Shown here: in pieces, positions 1 to 12,140 of the stretch | Numbering within the stretch: position 1 is the first letter of the stretch | Layout: each line of letters opens with the position of its first letter | Assembly: GCA_033439795.1 (NCBI GenBank) | Contig: JAUTDP010000002.1 | Span: 3,100,001 to 3,164,000 of the forward strand | Direction: 5' to 3' | Source of the DNA: Sordaria brevicollis | Lineage: Eukaryota > Ascomycota > Sordariomycetes > Sordariales > Sordariaceae | DNA: 64,000 nt | Translations under genes and position numbers: made by a program | The notes under the pieces: model-generated | Told to the model about the DNA's origin: nothing | Database searches by the model: none | The model's input: only the letters and a program-made list of their open reading frames with translations

Positions 1-36
1 CTTCTTCCCTCCTCTTCCTCTCTCATCTCCCCAAGC

Positions 37-719
37 CTACTTCTTACTCATCATCAACCTCAAAAACTCGTCCTCATCCACGCCTCCCTTCCCGCTCGCA
101 TCAAACTCCTCAATCATGGCCGTAATGTCGGCATCCGGTATGTTGTTCCCGACCTGCTTGCTCACCCTTCGTAAATCGTCCTGCGTGATCATGCCCTTGC
201 CGTCAATGTCGAACAGCCTAAACGCGCGACGGAGCTCCTCCTTGGGGTCGCGCTGGCGGATCAGCGTCCCCGCGATGGCCTGGGCGGTGGGCAGGTTGAA
301 GAGGCGGTAGACGGGCGGGCACTCCTGATCGAGCGGCCAGTTGGAGGGCTTCTGGCCGTGGCGGATCAGCAGGTCGTACGTCTGCGGCTTGGGCAGCTCG
401 AAGCCGAGGGCGCGGAGGACGAAGCGGAATTCTTCGTACGAGAGAAGGCCGTCTTTGTTGGAATCGAAGAGGTCGAACTGAAGCAGACAAAAAGGGTGAT
501 GTCAGTATTTTGGTGGTGGTGTGGGTCGGGGGGAAGTGGTGGTTGCGCAGCAACATAATATGGGATTCGCAAAAATTGCAGGGGTGAAAGTAAACAAAGG
601 AAAGGGAGGGTGCGAAAACGTACAGCTTCGCCAACTCGGGTTTTCTGTTCGTCGGAAAGTTTGTTAAAGTCTTCCCTCCCGGGGATGGTGTATTGTATTG
701 TGCGCTGAGAAGATGCCAT
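37..719 (-). CDS. cdc31: Centrin (CDC31-type EF-hand protein)
   Basis: Two exons, 624..719 and 37..477, are joined across a 146-bp intron (donor GTACGT, acceptor TTCAG) to give 178 residues. EF-hand loops are visible at residues 37-48 (DSNKDGLLSYEE), 122-133 (DIDGKGMITQDD) and 158-169 (DASGKGGVDEDE). The second hand is degenerate, as in yeast Cdc31. The protein ends FLRLMMSKK, close to the usual centrin tail. Centrins are calcium-binding components of the spindle pole body; fungal Cdc31 is needed for its duplication and also has nuclear-pore and proteasome-associated roles (family knowledge). The start is the first ATG and opens the short N-terminal exon. The gene is divergent from the BUD22-type gene. 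An atypical centrin/caltractin paralogue is possible, but the EF-hand spacing supports CDC31. Confidence 0.88.
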
Positions 720-1324
720 GGCGACAGTATATTATGTGGCTGTGAACTTGGTGTTCGTCTCGATGTTCGCGGATGGTGGTGATCGATTCCCGGCCAAAAC
801 AGCGACGGACGGTTAGTTGGAGCGCAAGAGAGAGCGCGAGGGGCGCGCGTAGTGAGGAATTGGGTTATGCGACTGGAAATCGACAGTATATGATCGCAAT
901 CGTTTGTTGACTATTGGCGACAAAAAGCGCAATGAAACCGAGATGTGTAAATGTGAGAAAGACCTTGTCGTCGTCGAAGCATGTTGGTGATGTTTCTGGC
1001 TTGGGTCGTCGGTGTGCCCCGGTCAGTGGGTGGGATGGGCTGTCCAGGCGCTGTCACGGTGGATTGATTCGAGGAACGCGTTCGAACCGCTCCTGGCCAT
1101 CGTTCAATTGATTTTGGGTGTGCGGCTCACCATGTGGCCCATGCTCCTTCCAATGCCGCTCCCGGCCGGCATCGAGATCAACAATGCCCCACTGAAAAGT
1201 GCAACAACTGAATGCTGCACTGCTGCAGGCGCAAAGCTTCCCCAAAAGTTGCCATTGACATTTTGACGATTTGCGACGGGACCTCCCGAACATCAACACC
1301 GAACCATCTTCACCCACCATAAAA
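720..1324. promoter_or_regulatory. Shared divergent promoter region, centrin / BUD22
   Basis: About 600 bp separates two divergent start codons. No convincing coding frame lies here. The only long minus-strand frame (1054-1521) overlaps the BUD22 N-terminus and is antisense. Both promoters must lie in this stretch. I saw no recognisable factor-binding site. Confidence 0.5.
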
Positions 1325-3037
1325 ATGCAGTCCCTCGGCAAGAGAAAGAGGACCGAGGAGGAAGACATCGAAAAGGTGTTTGCCAAGTACTGGGGCGAGC
1401 TGCACCATGCCCTCAAGACGGCCAAAGGATTCGAGAGACAGCGCCAGTCCAAGCGCCTCCACGACCGAAGCACACCACAGGACAAGAAGGCCAGGATAGA
1501 AAATGAGATTGTCGTCCTCAAGTCCCTCGACCTCTACCAAGCCGCCCATGCCCACCTCTGCTTCTCCCTGCTCCGCATCAAGCGCATTGCAGAATGCCCC
1601 AACCTGCCCGAGGCCGTGAAGCGCGGCGTCTCCAAGCCAGTCCTCACCGAGGAAGAACGAACCGCTCTACACAACGTCACCAGCGCCCTTTGCGCCCGAC
1701 AAGAGGTTCGGACCGTCACAGAGAAGGCAATCGTGGGGATATGCAAGGCTATGGGCATTGAGCCCCCTGAGAAGAAGGGCAAGAAGGGCAAGAAGGAGAA
1801 GGATGAGCAGCCAAAGACCGAGGAGGCCAAGCAGCAGAATGGGGACGACAAGACGACCAAGGATGAGAAGGAGGAGGACGAAAAGAAGGACGCAATGGTA
1901 GACAAGAAGGTCAAGGAAACAGAGAAGAAGAAGGACGACAAGACAAAGACCAAGGAGAAGCCGGCAAAGAAGGAAGCTGTGCCAGCAGCACAAGACTCGG
2001 ACGACGATGAAGGAGAAGTACTCAAAGACGAGGAGGAAGAGAAGTTGCTCTCAAAATACGACGACTTGCTCGGCGGTTCGTCATCTGAAGAATCGGACGC
2101 AGATGATGAGGATGACAAGAGGCTCGCTTCCAAGGCTGCGGTCAAGAAGCGTCCTATGGCCAGGGAGCTCGACCCAATGGAAATTACAGACGATGAAGAG
2201 GGCGGATACGGCGATTCTCCAGAACTAGACCCCATGGAAATCACGGACAACGAAGAAGCCGAAGATGGTGACTCGGAACAAAAAGGCGACTCCGAGGACG
2301 AATTCGAAGGGTTCAGCGACGAAGAATCAGATTCAAAACAACAAGAACAACCATCAGAGGACGAGCCCGAAGACGAAGCAGAAGACTCCGACTCCTCCTC
2401 CAGCGGCATCGACGCCGCACCCTCCAAGAAGAAATCCAAGACCTCTTCCACCTCATCAACCCAAAAACTTCAAAACTTCACCATGGACTCCACCTTCCTA
2501 CCCACCCTCATGGGCGGCTACATCTCGGGCTCCGAGTCCGCTTCCGATGTCGACGTGGCGCCCGCCCGCAAGAACCGCCGCGGCCAGCGTGCTCGTCAGG
2601 CCATCTGGGAGAAGAAGTTTAAGGAGGAGGCCAAGCATCTCAAGAAGATGCAGAACGCGAGAGACGCCGGGTGGGATATGAAGAGGGGTGCTGTTGAGTC
2701 GGACGGCAAGCCGTGGAAGAAGGGTAGTTTGCTTGATATCAAGAATAAGGGTAAGGGTGGTGATGAGAAGGGTGATGATAAGGAAGGAGGAGGTGCTCCC
2801 GCGGCGAGAGGTGGTGATAGGGGGCGTGGTGGAGGCAGAGGTGGAAGAGGTGGTTTTGGTGCTGGCGGTCGTGGTGGTAGAGACGCGGCTCCTGCTACAG
2901 CTGCTCCTGCGGCTAGGGCACCCAAGAAGCGTGATGATAGCGGACCGCTGCATCCTTCGTGGGAGGCCAAGAAGAAGGCCAAGGAGAAGGAGAAGCTGTC
3001 GGCGCCTTTCCAGGGCAAGAAGATCACTTTCGACTAA
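1325..3037 (+). CDS. bud22: BUD22-family ribosome biogenesis protein
   Basis: A single exon of 570 residues. The ATG at 1325 is preferred because the frame upstream of it has no ATG. The N-terminal 140 residues are helical and basic (KYWGELHHALKTAKGFERQR and following). A long Lys/Glu- and then Ser/Asp-rich disordered middle comes next, followed by an RGG-rich stretch (about 500-530). The protein closes with LHPSWEAKKKAKE and FQGKKITFD, which is the conserved BUD22/SRFBP1 C-terminus. Bud22 is a nucleolar factor for 18S rRNA processing and the small ribosomal subunit in yeast. The acidic low-complexity middle is normal for the family. Assignment rests mainly on the two ends. Confidence 0.85.
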   Translation: MQSLGKRKRTEEEDIEKVFAKYWGELHHALKTAKGFERQRQSKRLHDRSTPQDKKARIENEIVVLKSLDLYQAAHAHLCFSLLRIKRIAECPNLPEAVKRGVSKPVLTEEERTALHNVTSALCARQEVRTVTEKAIVGICKAMGIEPPEKKGKKGKKEKDEQPKTEEAKQQNGDDKTTKDEKEEDEKKDAMVDKKVKETEKKKDDKTKTKEKPAKKEAVPAAQDSDDDEGEVLKDEEEEKLLSKYDDLLGGSSSEESDADDEDDKRLASKAAVKKRPMARELDPMEITDDEEGGYGDSPELDPMEITDNEEAEDGDSEQKGDSEDEFEGFSDEESDSKQQEQPSEDEPEDEAEDSDSSSSGIDAAPSKKKSKTSSTSSTQKLQNFTMDSTFLPTLMGGYISGSESASDVDVAPARKNRRGQRARQAIWEKKFKEEAKHLKKMQNARDAGWDMKRGAVESDGKPWKKGSLLDIKNKGKGGDEKGDDKEGGGAPAARGGDRGRGGGRGGRGGFGAGGRGGRDAAPATAAPAARAPKKRDDSGPLHPSWEAKKKAKEKEKLSAPFQGKKITFD

Positions 3038-3290
3038 GCGTAGTGGTGGTCTCGGGAAGAAGACTTGTTATATCATTGCTACAGTTAACGCGATATACCC
3101 CGTTAAAGTTCATGTTAGGTGTCATCAAAAGTATTGGGTCCATGTTGTTCATGCTCTAATCAGATTATGTTCCGTTTGTGCATTTGTGTTCTTCCTTACC
3201 CGAGTACATGTTACCATTCAGACAATTGGAAGCCGATGTCCTTCTTCAAGATATTCCATTTCTTGTATCCCCGACGCACAACATTAGTAT

Positions 3291-3317
3291 ACAGTGAGGG
3301 TCAAAAAATACTGTCAC
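3291..3317 (+). repeat. Left terminal inverted repeat of the Tc1/mariner element
   Basis: It begins CAGTGAGG just after a TA dinucleotide and contains GTCAAAAAATACTGTCAC at 3300-3317. That string is the exact reverse complement of 22186-22203. The terminal CAGTG is typical of Tc1/mariner ends. This stretch is not AT-shifted, unlike the interior. Confidence 0.65.
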
Positions 3318-3343
3318 CATGCCCCACTTTCCTAGTCTCTGAG

Positions 3344-3459
3344 CACAGACCACCCCACAACGATACTCTACCCCACCCTAGGAACTGGGTGGGTCTCCGC
3401 GAACGAAGTGAGAGGAGGTCTGTGTCGATTTTGTACGATTTGGCTATAGGCGATAAAAT
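3344..3459 (+). repeat. Left hairpin plus inverted terminus of the 17.5-kb element
   Basis: CACAGACC at 3344-3351 pairs with GGTCTGTG at 3417-3424, and CCCACCC with GGGTGGG in the centre, giving an imperfect hairpin. From 3416 the sequence AGGTCTG, CGATTTTGT, CGATTT, ATAGGCGATA matches the reverse complement of 20705-20748 with a handful of mismatches, several of them G/A or C/T as RIP would produce. The hairpin itself keeps normal GC content. Confidence 0.6.
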
Positions 3460-3879
3460 TCCTATACAAATTTTCAATTAAATTAAATATAATTTCATAT
3501 TCACTCTCAAATATTTTTACAATAATAATAGATATTTATAATCTAACGGCGTTAAGTATTTTATTTTCCTTTTAACTTTTTTCTTCCTTTTTTTTTTCTT
3601 TAATACGTTTTATAATTCTTAATTGGTAATTACTTAGGGGTTACTTTCGTAAATAACGAAACGTACCTCTAAGGATTATATATTATATATTAATTAATTT
3701 TTATCTAAATACTATTAAATTATATAAGAATTATAATATAATTTGAATTTTATTCCGGTAATATTTTATATTTTATTAAATAATTCGAATTTATTACTAT
3801 ATTCGCTATTTTACTATACTTTAACCGGACTTCTTAATAATATATAATTATAATTATTAAATATATTAATTTAAACGAA

Positions 3880-4815
3880 TATTAAAAATTATAACGTCGG
3901 TTTATTTATATTATTATTCGTTTTTTATTTAACCCGGTTAATTTAATAAAATTTAGCGATATTATCTATTGCCCCCGCGTAAAGTAAATTAAATATATCC
4001 GTCGGATTATTTATTAATATAACGATATTATTTTTATTATAATTATTAGGTTCGGTAAAAGTATTATTTTCTAAATTATTTTAATTATCCTACTTTATAA
4101 AATTATAATCTAAATTATCCCTTTAAATCAGCTAAATTAAAAATAGAAGGATATTATTACCTAATATTATAATATTAAATTATTTCTTATCGATTAAAAC
4201 CTTTATAAAATATATTATACTTTTAAAAATCCCCTCTTATATTTAATTTATTTTTAATTCCTATAAGAATAATAAATTCTAAAAGCGTATAATTTTTAAA
4301 TATTATATTTATATCCTCTTCGGTCCCGAATAAACTTTATATTACTATTTCCTTAAGTATTTTCACTCCTTTAAATTCGCTAATTGTATAGTATTTATAA
4401 TTATTAATAAATTTTATATTATATATTAATAATATAATTTCTGATCTAAATTCGCGGACCTTTATTAATTTCGGTGTATATTTTTATTCTCTATCCCGTA
4501 ATTCGGCTATATTATTATATTAATTAAAAAATCCGAAATATACGTACGGACGTATACCGGCTTCTAATTATTTAATAATTCTTTAAATTTTCTTCGTATT
4601 ATCCGTACGTTAATCGATTGGCCTAATATTAGTATTATCTTCGATTATATTCCATTTAGCGAAACCCAATATTTCGAACGCCTTAAATTCTTATTTATTC
4701 CGACCGATTTAATTATATTAAAAACTATTATTTATATTAATAATAAAAATCTAATTAATAAAGCGAAGAAATATTTTATTTTAATATTAATTAAATAAAG
4801 GATTCGCTCCTTAAT
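3880..4815 (-). pseudogene. RIP-decayed coding tract A (unknown protein)
   Basis: On the minus strand one frame can be followed for about 310 codons in which interruptions are TAA/TAG, many at positions where Gln fits. Readable stretches include FKAFEILGFAKWN, GIRPYVYFGF, KYTPKLIKVREF and SEFKGVKILKEI. The composition is that of a soluble, mixed-charge protein and not random AT noise. The other minus frame I tested over the same DNA was poorer. No domain is recognised. The tract faces the left terminus. The limits are where I stopped being able to follow the frame, not true gene ends. Confidence 0.45.
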
Positions 4816-5949
4816 TACCGCCCTTCTAATTATTTAAATCTATTATTCGTATATCCGATTTACGGATTAGGAGTGGTTTTATTAATAATTTATTACTTTA
4901 AATTCTTAATATCGGATTATTATATTTATTATTATATTAAGTATAGGAATAAATATATTTAACGTTATTTATATAATATAATATAATAAAATAATATTTT
5001 AGGACGTTATTAATTTATAATAACGTTTCGGGCATATTATACGCGGTAATAGGCTAGGGATAACCTATTTCTTTATACCCTATTAGTATTTCGATAAATT
5101 CGGATATTCTTCTAATTTAATTATTTTATATTAAATAAAAGCGGATAATAATTTATTCGGTTTTAATTTAGAATTTTCGTAAGTGTTATTTATAATTATT
5201 AATATTTATAATATAATTTAATTTTAACCCCTTCGCTATATTAAGCCCGGTAGTTTATTTAATATAAATTCCGAATTCGGTATTTTCGCCGATAATATTC
5301 GCCCTAAGAAATAATTTTAGGAGAATATTAATAAATGCGCTACATTAATTATTAATTACTTTAATATATATAAAATTATTAATATAAAATATTTTCGGTT
5401 TACTATTTTCGGGATTTTTTAAAATTAAATCGATTTTGTAAATAGAAAGTAGGTGCGTATAATTTATTATAATAGTTATAATTATTAATTTAATTAAATA
5501 GAAGCGCTCTTTAATAAAATTAAACTACCGTTTCAAGCGCCGAAATTTATATTGTAAATTAAATTACTTTTATTTCGTTTAAATAATTTTTTCGTAAACC
5601 GCTTCGGGTTAAACTATCCTTCTAATATTAATTTCCAATTATTATATATCGTCTTTATACCGCCCGAAATTTTATAATAAATCGTTCGTATTATAATCGT
5701 AAATAAAGCGTTAAATATAATTTATAATTTATTTAACTTTATTTAACGTACTCCTCTATTACGGGAATAAAAATATTTAAATATTTATAAATAGGATTTT
5801 TTTTAAAAATATAGGAAAATTATATCCAATATTAAATATATTTATATTAATAAATAAAATACAATTATTATTAAAATAATAATAAATAGGGAATATAATA
5901 TATAACCTACCTTATTTATAATTTAGGGGGCCGTATTATATATTATATA

Positions 5950-6281
5950 CCTATCGGCCTTACCTCCTATTTTAAAGCCGCGATTAATTAAACGCTATAC
6001 CGCTAATAATAATTATAAGCGTTACCGATAAAATTATTCCAAATTTCGACTTCGCGGCGATTTATTTATTCTAATTTAATCCCCTTATATTTTATTCCTA
6101 TAAGAATTATTCACTTTTACGTAATTTACTCTTATAGGATTAAAGTAATAAAAATAGTAATTAAATTAATTAATTCCAATAAAAATTAACGTATATAAAA
6201 TTATTTCGACTCTTATTAGAATTAATATACGTAAATATTTTTTAACTCCTATTAAAATTAATATATACTTATTTATATTTA
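5950..6281 (-). pseudogene. RIP-decayed coding tract B (unknown, PIGV-like repeats)
   Basis: A minus-strand frame of about 110 codons. The upstream (5') part is basic (NKSPRSRNLE, NRGFKIGGKADR). The downstream part repeats hydrophobic blocks such as LILIGVKKY, LILIRVEI and LIFIGI. These blocks are encoded by degenerate copies of the ACTCCTATAGGAGT-type palindrome and resemble the 28-residue repeat of tract D. Stops are TAA only in the part read. No family assigned. Confidence 0.35.
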
Positions 6282-7807
6282 ATTTGCTAATATCTATTAT
6301 TTATTATTCGAAGTATTATATTATTACTATCCGCCCGTTAATTATTAGAAATTATAATATTTTAACTACGAAACGTTAAATTTGCCTAAATCTTAATAAT
6401 TTTTAAAATAAACGTAAATACGACCGTATATAATTTCGTAAATCCTATTAAATAAATAATATATAACGTAATATAAATATTTAATTTATTTCCGCAAATC
6501 CTTTATAATTTATAATTCCGCAACCGATCCCGCCTTTTATTTATATACCTTTATAATATTTATTTAAAAGACCGTTTCGAATATATTTATATTAAAATTA
6601 GGAAGGAATTTATAAACGTTACCGCTTATATTAGATCATCGATAATAAGTCTATTTATTCGGCTTCGTACCTATTACGTAATTGAAAATTAATACGTCTT
6701 TAAAAACGGTAGGGGTAGAGGGTTACTTATAGAACTGGATATAAATATATTATACGGTAATAAATTTAATAATTTCGACGTTAATTTTTAAAGGGAGAAT
6801 AAAAATTACCTAGATTATAATTTATATAAAAGCGGTATAAGGCTAACGGTATAGGGGATTAGGAGCGTAATTATTAGAATAAATTAAGCGATATTAAATA
6901 TATATTATTTACCTTCTAATTTTAGGAATATATTCGTTACGTAAAAATCGGAATAATTAGAAATCTTTATTTTTAATATACATTATTATTACGGCGTATA
7001 AAGGTTATAAAAAGGAAGGAAAATATAAATAATTATTAAAGAATTTAAATAAAGGAAAGATATAGTATATATTATATTTACGTAAAGGCTATACGCTATT
7101 AGCGTAAAATTTAAAGTAAATCCCCTATACTTTATTAACGTATAAATTAAATAATATTAAAATAATATAATAAATATAGAAAATATACTCTCAATTTTTT
7201 TAATTATTACCCTATATTATATTTAAAAGGTTGGGCATCTTTTTACCCTTTTCTAAAATCCCTACCCCCGGTTTAATATATTGGTTAAAGATTATTTTAA
7301 CCTCCGCCCGTATAATAAGAATTTTTATATCTAATTTAGCTTCGAAAATATATATTATATTATAAGGCGCCTCTACGTAATATATAGGGGTACCTTTATT
7401 AATCCTTAAATATAATACTTCGAAATATATATTAATAAAATAAATAAGTGCCCTTATAACGTTAATTTTAGCCTTTATATATTTAAATTAACGCTTTAAC
7501 CTATTTTAGTTATTAATTGATATATTACGCTATATATTTTCTAAATAGTAAATCTTTTAATTAATATTATTTAACGTAATTAAAATTTATATTTCGCGAA
7601 CGGATTTTAATAATATATTCCTATAATATATAGGTATTATATTATAAATATTAATATATATACAATATTCTATTTATAAAGGAGGATTTACCTTCTCCGT
7701 TATTTAATATAAATTAAAGTAAAAGGGTAAATGGGAAGCGAAATATATTTACTACCTCCGTATCGTTTCCCTTTCTTTTATATTAATTTAACGGATATTA
7801 CAATTCC

Positions 7808-8022
7808 TATAGAATTAAATTACCGGAAATAGAAACCAAAATATACTTTTCCTAATTAAAAAAGGGGGTTCGAAATATTTATCCAAAATATAATTACTTT
7901 TTACCTTATATTATAACCTCTTTAAGCGGCAATTTTTCGAATAACTTCGCGGCGGGGTACTTTAAATAATTATTAAATTAGGTTATTAATTCCCTCTATT
8001 TTACTTTTTCGCTATCTATATA
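7808..8022 (-). pseudogene. RIP-decayed coding tract C (unknown protein)
   Basis: A minus-strand frame of about 70 codons containing FKVPRREVIRKIAA, RGYNI and GKVYFGFYFR, interrupted only by TAA/TAG. It is probably a fragment of a longer gene that I did not follow further. Function unknown. Confidence 0.35.
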
Positions 8023-9030
8023 ATTAATCTCAACTTTAAATTATATTACCCATTTAATAAACGAAGGTTAGGTAATAAAAATTTTATATAATAAAAACCT
8101 AAATATATATAATATAATATTCGGCGTATAATTAATTACGTATCCTATTTAATTTTCTCGAAGAACCTAAATAACGGGGTATAATTTAATCGACGCCGGC
8201 TATATAGACGGTATATTAATAAAGAGGAGGTTAAACGCCTTAATTTCGAAATAGGTTTATAATTATAAATAATAATCTTACGGCCGTTTTAATATTAAAA
8301 ATAAAATTATTAAAATAATAAATTAATAGAATTAATTAGGGTTATACGTTTCTAATATCTAAAAATCGAAGGGCTTTAAAATTAAATAATACGGAACCTT
8401 TTTATCGGAGCCGGGTTTTACCCGTAAGAGGCGAATTTCGTAAACGATTTATACGTATTTAATAAGAATCCGAACGCTAAAGACTTTAAGGGGTAAATCC
8501 CTTTTTATATTATAACGGAAAGGAAAATAATCTAAATTATTAAAAAGCGGAAGCGGATTTCTCTATTTTTAAAGCGTTAATATAATTATTAAAACGAACC
8601 GGATATTATTTACTTTATTAGCCTAATTATCTCCCTTTTTAAAGCGTTTTTCGTTAATAATTAATATATTATAATTTAAAGGAAAATATAAATTTCGAAT
8701 CCCGGCGCTACCCGCGGGCAATTTATTACCGTATATCGTTTCTATCTTCCTCTTTTTAAATAATCGCTAAATAATAAAATACGCCTTTAATTTACTATTC
8801 CGACCGTTAAATTTAATATCTTTACAAATTAAACTCCGACCCCTATTAAATTTAATATCCTTATAGGATTAATAATCATTAGAATCGTTCGGTTATTAAA
8901 TATATAAATTAAACGAAATTATTAAATATAAATAATAAAATATTTATATATTAAAGATAACGGTATTTATATTACTATCTTTAAAAGTATTTTCTATAAT
9001 AATGTACTTATTACTCCGTTCGATAAATTT

Positions 9031-9420
9031 ACTTACGAAACGAATAATAAATTAAAGGTCTAAAGGTCGTTCGCAATACGCTAAAAATACCGAAATATCC
9101 GTAACGTAATTAATAAAAAATTAAATAAAGTATTTTAATAATTAAACGGTAATATAAAGTAATAAATTAATATTTATAAATTATATTTAAAAGCGTGAAT
9201 AATAGAAGGTAAAAAACGAAACCTACCCGCGAAACGAATAATAAATTAAAGACCTAAAGGCCGCTCGCAATATATTATAGGGATTAAAAGTATTTACTAA
9301 TATAATATATAAAAAGCTAAATAAAATATTTTAATAATTAAATATAAGAAAATATAATAATAATTAATAATTATAAATCGTATTTAAAAGCGTAAAGAGT
9401 AATAAGGAGTAAAGAATATA
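9031..9420. repeat. Direct duplication, ~194-bp unit, two copies
   Basis: GAAACGAATAATAAATTAAA followed by a (G/A)(G/A)(T/C)CTAAAGG(T/C)CG(T/C)TCGCAATA block begins at 9037 and again at 9231, 194 bp apart. Similarity continues through TTAAATAAA(G/A)TATTTTAATAATTAAA and an AAAAGCGT block. Differences are largely C/T and G/A, as expected of a duplication mutated by RIP. The period is not a multiple of three, so this is not an in-frame protein repeat. Confidence 0.55.
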
Positions 9421-11084
9421 AAGAATAAATTAGAATTAAGAAGGAGAGAAATTTTAAAAAATAAAATCGGAGGCGAAGCGACTTCGTTTTATTTCCTGAA
9501 TTTTCTATTAAATTATATTATTTACGAACTTTATTATATACTTTAACGTTATTAATTATCTTTTTAAAATATATTTTCCGTATTATATTAATAATAAATT
9601 ATATATTAGGGACTTTCTTTATCGAAATAATAATATTTATATAAAATGCTATATAGGGCGTTAAAAATAAATATTAAACGGAAATTCCGCGTAAATATAT
9701 AAATATATTAAATTAGAATATATCCGATATTTAATTATTTATTTATAATATTAACGTTAAATTCACCAGGTAAAATTCGTCCGCTTTACCGCTTCTCCTA
9801 TTTTATAACCGGTTATTAATCGAAATATTATATATCCTTAATAATAAACCCGTAAAGTAATTTACTTTGATCGTATATATATAATTTTTAATTTAATATT
9901 TACTTTATATTAATTAATGTATCGAAAGGGGGCCTAACCGTATATCGCTATAAATATAATTATTAAGCGAACGAATCGATTAAATTCTCGTATTCGGTAA
10001 AATAGGGTAATCCGACCCTATATTAATTATATTATTTTATTAATATCCGTCTTAAAAATTAAATATAAATAAAAATATAATTCGCTATAATAATAATTAT
10101 TTATTTTCACTTTCTTATTTATTATATATTATAAATTCATTTAATTATTTTACTATTATATTCTAATATTATTATATACCGAATATAATTATAATTATTA
10201 TAAATTTATATAGAATTATTAACGTTAGGTGGGAAATTATATTTATAATTAATTATTAAAATTTCTAAACTTTAAATATTTAATGCCTCTATAGCTTTTA
10301 ATAATACCCGGCCTCTATTTAACCTAATCTTATATTCCTTTAAATTACAAAAGTTAATTATAAAAAGAATAATTCAAATAAAGTAAAATAAATTCTTTAC
10401 AATTTATAAGGCGCCCTTATTAATTATCGTTAGAATAAACCCGGTAAATAATAATATAATCGCGAATATATTTAACCGAAACTTCGGGTATTTAAATTAT
10501 CGCTTCGTCGTTATATACGTCGCCGCCTAGGAATTTATAAATTGCCTATATATTTACCGCTTTATTAAACCGTTAAATGAACCGATATTTATCTTTATTA
10601 AAAAAACCGTATTTATTATTATAATATATATTCTTATAATTTAATTAAAATTCGTATTTATAAACTTTACCCGTATTATTATTATTAAGAGGGTAAATGT
10701 AATTATAGAAAATATTAATTTCCTTTATTTTAAAAATACTTTTAGGTTATTTTCCTTTAAATAATTTAAAGGAAGGGCGAAGTAATCGAATTATATAATT
10801 TATAACGACCCGAATAAATTCCTCTAATTCGCGGTTTTCGCTACTTATTCCCGCGGAAATTTATTATTTAAAAAGGATTACTATCTAATTAAAACGCTTT
10901 TTTAGAGTTTTACGATAATAATTTATATTATATAAATTATATTCCTTATCGAATATTTAATTTAATTAGAAATATCCGGTTTTAAAAATACGCATTTTTT
11001 TAATAGCGATAAAGTATTAATCGATATAGGGCTTTACTACGGTTAATATATATTTTAAAATTATAATATTATAACCGGTTATTT

Positions 11085-12140
11085 ATATATATAATGTATA
11101 AATATAATTTTTTATAAATTATTTAAATTTGCCAAAGAGTATATTTATATCGGAATCGTCTTAAATATTACGCGCGATTATAATTATAAAATAAAATATT
11201 TAAGCCCGTAATTTAAAAACCTTAGCGTACTTTTAGGCCTAAATTATAATTTTATTTAAGATTCCCTTCGAATTATTAGGAACCCGGTTATTAAATTTAT
11301 TAAATAAGGGGTCTTTAGCGATTATCCTTACAATTTTCTTTATACAAGCCAAATATTTATTAAAGATATCCTCGATTTCGAAAACGCTAAATTAATTTTT
11401 AAATCCCTTAATATTTACTCCTATAGGAATTAAAGTAAATCCGGTATCGATTAGGCTAAATATCCTATTATTAATTTAATTTCTAAATCCTTTAACGTTT
11501 ACTCTTATAGGAATTAAAGTAAATCCGGTATCGATTAGGTTAGATATTCTATTATTAATTTAATTTTTAAATCCTTTAGCGTTTATTTTTATAAGAATTA
11601 AAGTAAATTTAATATCGATTAGGTTAAATATCCTATTATTAATTTAATTTCTAAATCCTTCGGCATTTATTCCTATAGGAATTAAAATAAATCCTTTATC
11701 GATTAGGTTAAATATCCTATTACTAATTTAATTTCCAAATCCTTCGGTATTTACTCCTATAGGAGTTAAAATAAATCCGCTATTAATTAAATTAAATACT
11801 TAAGAATTATTTTTAATGGGAATAATTTCGAGACCCTTTATTCGTTTTTCGTTACGTATATATAATATTTAAACGGTAATTAGAAATTAAAATCTAAAAC
11901 GTTTATAGCCCTATTGGGCCGCCGAATTAAAATCTATACAATTATCCTCATTATCGGAATCGGGGCCCGGCGGAAATCGCTCTAACGTAGTAAAATTATC
12001 GTTCAAATCGATAAACTCTTTACTTTTAAAGGCGGGCATAATATTACAGAAACGAATAAAATTTATTATCGAAGGGTTAATACCCCTATTATTTTTTCCC
12101 TTAATTTTTCTATTAATTTTTTTAATATTCGGTATTTTAA
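11085..12140 (-). pseudogene. RIP-decayed coding tract D with 28-residue tandem repeats
   Basis: One minus-strand frame of about 350 codons. The first part reads cleanly: NPSIINFIRFCNIMPAFKSK, then FTTLERFPPGPDSDNEDN. About five 28-residue repeats follow, of the type LIDTGFTLIPIGVN plus KGF.NQINNRI (84-bp DNA unit, 11417-11800). A further segment continues with FEIEDIFNKYLACIKKIVRI and KDPLFNKFNNRVPN. Interruptions are TAA and TAG at probable Gln/Trp positions. No known domain is recognised. The repeat number would be expected to vary between strains. Confidence 0.5.
11417..11800. repeat. 84-bp tandem repeat, ~4.6 units
   Basis: Units begin at 11417, 11501, 11585, 11669 and 11753, exactly 84 bp apart. 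Each opens with a variant of ACTCCTATAGGAATTAAAGT and contains ATCGATTAGG and CTATTATTAATTTAATTT. Because 84 is 28 codons the array stays in frame in tract D. Unit-to-unit differences are mostly C/T and G/A. It is not a CRISPR array: there are no unique spacers. Confidence 0.8.

Noticed and set aside
1534..2451. 305-codon Ser-rich minus-strand frame
   Set aside because: Mirror of the acidic BUD22 coding sequence (Glu/Asp codons read as Ser/Phe on the other strand).
11417..11800. Regularly spaced repeats that might be called a CRISPR array
   Set aside because: The units are contiguous 84-bp repeats without unique spacers, in a eukaryotic genome.
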